From an uncultured Oscillospiraceae bacterium (GTDB lineage Bacteria > Bacillota > Clostridia > Oscillospirales > Oscillospiraceae): a DNA stretch of 24,388 nt. Location: the NCBI GenBank assembly GCA_900764755.1, contig CAAFPE010000042.1, positions 1 through 24,388 on the forward strand. The letters are read 5' to 3'. Shown here piece by piece: positions 21,324 through 24,388 of the stretch. Position 1 is the first letter of the stretch. Every line of letters starts with the position of its first letter. The position numbers and the translations under genes were made by a program. The notes under the pieces were generated by a model. That model was not told the origin of the DNA. It worked only from the letters and a program-made list of their open reading frames with translations, and did no database searches.

Positions 21324-22427
21324 TGGACAGTGACAAATTACCCCTTGATGTAGGAAAATAGACCACATCAGGGGGTATTACTATGAGTAAACGAAATTAT
21401 ACACATATTTAGGTTCTGTTACCTGAAATTAAGGCTATGCTGGCAGAGGGAAAAATCCAGCGGGAAATAGCGGAACATCATGGATTTAAGGATAAGTATG
21501 TAGTGGAGAAATTTCTGGCACGTGAACGCAGACAGGAAGTGAGAGCAAAGGTAAAGTACCATGTCATACATCGTTGCAGAACAGAGTACCCAGTGGCAGT
21601 CATGTGCAAATTCTTTTGGAGTATCCAGGAGCGGCTACTATGCCTTTGTTCATCGCCTTGGCAGACCGGGGCACAGCTCTTGCCGAACTCATCGCCCAGA
21701 AACGGGAACGCAGCTTCCGTACCTATGGATACCAGTGGCTGTGGCTGAAAAACAGAAGATTTTCTGCAACCCCAAAACTGTACTGCGAATTATGAAGAAG
21801 TATGACCTGCTTTCTGAAGTCCATCGCCCTAAGAGATGAAAGCAGGTGGGGCAGCAGGTACATAAGTACAAGAATCTGCTAAACAGGGAGTTTCGTGCAG
21901 ACCAGCCCAACCGCAAATGGGTAACGGACATCTCCTATATCCACACCAATTAGGGCGTACTGTATCTGTCCATGATCCGTGACCTCTACGACAGCAGCAT
22001 CGCAGCTTACAAAACCGGAACACAGAAAATGGTAAATCTGGTTCTGGACACCATCCATCTGGCCATGAGACAAGAGAAAAAGAGGGGCGCTGCAGAGCTG
22101 CTGCTCCACAGTGAGCAGGGCTTTCAATACACCTCTCAAAGTTATATTTCCAGCTGACTAAACAATACGGTATTACGCCCTCTATATCAAGGAAAGGTAA
22201 TCCTTATAATAATGCCATGGCGAAAAATTTCTTCTCCACACTCAAAGCGGAATACATTTACCGCCACAAACCTGACACCTTCTCTGATACCAATGAAATG
22301 CTTGACCATTATATTTATATTACAACTATGAACGCATCCAGTTAAAAACTGGAGAGGTGCCGTTTGTACGACGCCTCTCCGCTTAAAAACTAGTCTTTCC
22401 TACCAGGGGTCTTTTTTGTACTGTTTG
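21324..22427 (+). mobile_element. Decayed IS3-family insertion sequence
   Basis: About 1.1 kb. The left end from 21324 (TGGACAGTGACAAA, then ACCCCTTGATGTAGGAAAA) is mirrored, with small gaps, by the right end at 22391-22424 (reverse complement ACAGTACAAA, then GACCCCTGGTAGGAAA). Inside is a broken orfA-orfB transposase. The ends are imperfect and the exact outer bases are uncertain by a few bases. It lies between recombinase remnants. Confidence 0.75.
21383..22386 (+). pseudogene. IS3-family transposase, multiply disrupted
   Basis: OrfA starts MSKRNYTHI, hits an amber stop at 21410, and continues in frame VLLPEIKAMLAEGKIQREIAEHHGFKDKYVV, the IS3 helix-turn-helix. The end of orfA and start of orfB are deleted. 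OrfB resumes as GVSRSGYYAFVHR, then NREFRADQPNRKWVTDISYIHT, HSEQGFQYTS, NPYNNAMAKNFFSTLKAEYIYRHK and ends YERIQLKTGEVPFVRRLSA at TAA 22386. Several frameshifts and stops interrupt it. Of the DDE triad only the first Asp (VTDISY) remains; HSD has become HSE and the final Glu (AESFF-type) has become Lys, so it is dead. Confidence 0.88.
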
Positions 22428-22529
22428 CACAGCCTGGGGCAGTTCAACGCGGACCGGGGTTTCCATTGTGGGATCACCGTAATCAGAGCCCGCCCCGCCA
22501 TCTGCATAGGCATAGGCTGGGACGCTAAA
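22428..22529 (-). other. Unidentified minus-strand coding remnant
   Basis: Between the IS end and a minus-strand terminator, the minus strand reads open with a protein-like composition (SVPAYAYADGGAG, then GDPTMETPVRVELPQAVQTVQ). The frame ends inside the IS end. It could be a fragment of a gene split by the IS. I do not recognise it. Confidence 0.25.
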
Positions 22530-22566
22530 GCTACAATAAAAGAACAGCGGCGCAAATCGCCGCTGT
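22530..22566 (-). terminator. Minus-strand terminator hairpin
   Basis: ACAGCGGCG (22544-22552) and CGCCGCTGT (22558-22566) form a 9-bp stem. Read on the minus strand it is followed by TCTTTTATTGT. It would end a minus-strand transcript arriving from the right. Confidence 0.6.
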
Positions 22567-22589
22567 CAAAGACTTCCACCGTTTCATAT

Positions 22590-23740
22590 TCAATTTTCCT
22601 CCTATTACCGACTATCTTGTGATGAAGATGAGGAACTCAACTCTCTGAGCAACCAGAGAAAAGTCATCTACAACTATGCCATAAGCAATGGTCAGGAAGT
22701 AGTTGGCGAATCCTTCGATGACAATGTCAGTGGGATGTACTTCAATCGTTCAATCGTGCCGGAATCGATAAAATCTATGAAGTAGTGGAAGCCGGACTGA
22801 TCGAGGCCATCGTGGTGAAAGACCTCTCTCGCCTGGGGCGGCACAGGACACGGACGGCCCTGTTTATCGATTACCTGCTGGGACGCGGGGTTCGGGTGAT
22901 TTCTGTCACGGAAGGGCTGGACACCGCCTCAGATGAGAATGATCTGGTCATCGGTGTCCGTGGCCTGATGAACGAATACTACGCCAGAGATATCGGGAAA
23001 AGGATCCGGTCTGGTTACCGGCAAAAGCAGCGGGATGGCATCGTGATCACCCCTCCATTTGGCTACTGGAAAAGATTGCAACACTAACACAGTTCAGCTA
23101 CACCCAGAGGCGGCAGAAACTGTTCAGATGATTTATTCTCTGTACTTACAGGACTTTGGACAAAAAGAGATTGTCGGCGGGCTAAATGATTTGGGATGAA
23201 AGACCCCGGCACAGCTGCGGGCTGAACAGTGCGGTCGAGAAGTGCGGGTTACGCATAAAACCAGAGATAATCGCTATCTCTGGACATATGCCAGTGTCAA
23301 AAATGTGCTGACGGAGGAGTCCTATACCGGGGTTCTTACCAACCATCGGTCGGAGACCCAAGGTGGCAAGGCAAAACGATTTGGAGCAGACGGAATGGTA
23401 TTGTCACGAAAACTTCTTCCCGGCCATCGTGGAACCGGATGTATGGAAACTGGTTCAGCAACAGATGAAGGAGCAGGCCCGGCCAGCCAACGGAAACCAC
23501 TCCAAGCACCGCTATACAGGGCTGCTCCGGCGGTAATGTATTTGTCCCCATGATCCAGTACTGGAACGGCAAGCGGCGTGTGGAGTATGTCTGCAAGGGC
23601 TACCACTGGAGCGGAAAAACTATTGCGGCTCCCACCGTATCCACGAGGAAAGCCTGGATACCATGGTATGGGAGTGTCTCACGGCGGTTTGGGACAGCCG
23701 AGTTAAAGAGCGGGAAAAACTTGTGAAAATGCAAAAAATG
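22590..23740 (+). pseudogene. Second large serine recombinase, degenerate
   Basis: A relic of another subfamily, the Tn4451 TnpX/TndX-like type. Pieces in order: YYRLSCDEDEELNSLSNQRKVI (catalytic YRLS region), VVGESFDDNVSG, a frame change near 22745, GIDKIYEVVEAGLIEAIVVKDLSRLGR, GVRVISVTEGLDTA, YYARDIGKRIRSGYRQKQRDG. A stop and frame change near 23085 and a stop at 23197 follow. The remainder reads WTYASVKNVLTEESYTGVL, then WYCHENFFPAIVEPDVWKLVQQQM, and a zinc-ribbon end RRVEYVCKGYHWSGKNYCGSHRIHEESLDT. At least four disruptions make it non-functional. It differs clearly from the recombinase of the tRNA-Ala element, so it came from a separate mobile element. Confidence 0.85.
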
Positions 23741-23783
23741 TGGGCGTTGAGGAAAACAGTCCTCAACGCCCACATTTTTGCAT
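23729..23783. terminator. Long bidirectional terminator hairpin
   Basis: Arms 23729-23753 and 23760-23783 pair over 24 bp with a single extra A, loop AAACAG, with an A6 run on the left and T5 on the right. It ends the degenerate recombinase region. The open frame that continues to 23875 (VIQKLEQEVDDILMKK) lies beyond it and may be a relic of another gene. Confidence 0.75.
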
Positions 23784-23963
23784 TGCAAATGGTAATTCAA
23801 AAATTAGAACAGGAAGTTGATGATATTTTGATGAAAAAGATTGATGCCACTAATCTTAGTGCGATAAATCGTTAGAAAATAATTGTTAACACTAAAAGTG
23901 TCAACGCCAAATAGAAGCTTTCTGGGTGAAATGTGGTGTGGCTAAGCGTTAACGCAACTTTCA

Positions 23964-24235
23964 TCAAAAATTATTAATCAGCCAAGTCATCGCTACCAAA
24001 GAGATAGGGATTTCAGGGTATAGAGTGCTATTAGGAAATTGAGTCTGATATAATGTTTTCAGAGTATTGATTTCACTTGATGTAGCATTTCTATCAATAC
24101 AAAAATCTAAAAAATCTTTCGTAATTTGTTGGTTCAATTTATCATTATGTTCGGCGAGCAATTTTTGGAGTAGAATAAAAAATTTACAAGGGTCGATTGT
24201 AAAATGAAGTTGGACACCTAAGAAAAAATCCATAG
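23964..24235 (-). pseudogene. AT-rich gene remnant truncated by the IS30-type insertion
   Basis: The minus strand encodes about 75-90 residues of protein-like sequence: CKFFILLQKLLAEHNDKLNQ, ITKDFLDFCIDRNATSSEINTLKTLYQ, FPNSTLYPEIPISLVAMTWLINNF. It reads open through to the presumed IS end near 24200, where the sequence changes to the IS leader, so the N-terminus is lost. It is far richer in A and T than all genes to the left, which points to foreign origin. I do not recognise the family. Between 23876 and 23963 there is only an imperfect GTTAAC-containing dyad. Confidence 0.5.
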
Positions 24236-24298
24236 TGATTTTCCCCACATGGTAGAATGAAGTTTGCACACAACTTCTTCCAAGGGAGGGCAATCACT

Positions 24299-24388
24299 AT
24301 GGACTGCCAAGATTATATCACAGAATCGGTAGAACGCAAGAAGGGACAGCACTTACAGCGAGAGGAACGAGGCGCAATCCAGCATCTC
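24299..24388 (+). CDS. IS30-family transposase, N-terminal part (cut by window end)
   Basis: Thirty codons are visible before the window ends. The ATG follows GGGAGGG by 8 bases. The segment KKGQHLQREERGAIQHL is the start of the helix-turn-helix of IS30-type transposases, in which a (R/K)HL-x-x-EER-x-x-I pattern begins the domain. The left IS end is probably within 24190-24215, where TGTAAAATGAAGTTGGACAC occurs. The catalytic part lies outside the window. The insertion has cut an AT-rich gene on the other strand. Confidence 0.75.
   Translation, partial: MDCQDYITESVERKKGQHLQREERGAIQHL

Noticed and set aside
23876..23963. Possible integron attC site (GTTAAC dyad and CGTTAAC)
   Set aside because: The outer hexamers are mirrored, but the required RYYYAAC and GTTRRRY boxes and inner L boxes do not fit, and no integron integrase is present.

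Overview
The window looks like chromosomal DNA from a GC-rich gut Clostridia species, probably Oscillospiraceae (Flavonifractor/Lawsonibacter/Oscillibacter-like). This is inferred from a Firmicutes-type T-box leader, YtrA-type GntR and MarR regulators, strong GGAGG ribosome binding sites and high GC. From about 17.2 kb the base composition drops, and serine-recombinase and IS remnants of the kind found in clostridial mobile elements accumulate.

Region 1 (90-5339), transport and drug response. A minus-strand operon encodes a GntR/YtrA repressor, an ABC ATPase and two membrane proteins. It stands back to back with a plus-strand marR-MATE efflux operon. Both promoters can be read, each overlapped by its own inverted repeat. 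A nitroreductase with its own promoter and a terminator follows.

Region 2 (5599-10018), tRNA modification and translation. mnmA (tRNA 2-thiouridylase, TTG start), two unrecognised membrane proteins and metG lie in one direction and end at a terminator.

Region 3 (10165-16945), glycogen branching and alanine. glgB (minus) diverges from a TetR-family regulator. An alanine-type T-box leader with a putative GCC specifier follows. It precedes phzF-like, lipoprotein and alaS genes. The matching tRNA-Ala(GGC) gene lies just after alaS.

Region 4 (17143-20980), a 3.8-kb element inserted at the tRNA-Ala(GGC) gene and bounded by an exact 54-bp direct repeat of the tRNA 3' part. It carries a four-repeat HNH/homing-endonuclease-associated repeat protein broken by a frameshift, a 52-aa protein, a recombinase-like protein whose N-terminal domain lacks the catalytic serine, and a complete large serine recombinase. 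At its right end a palindrome and a consensus promoter drive into the tRNA fragment, which is followed by a strong terminator.

Region 5 (20981-24388), decayed mobile DNA. It holds an inverted fragment of a related recombinase, a dead IS3-family insertion with readable ends, a multiply frameshifted second recombinase of another subfamily, an AT-rich gene remnant, and the start of an IS30-family transposase cut by the window edge. Together with region 4 this suggests the tRNA-Ala locus has received insertions repeatedly.

All coordinates, folds and family calls were made by eye from sequence. No database search or folding program was run.
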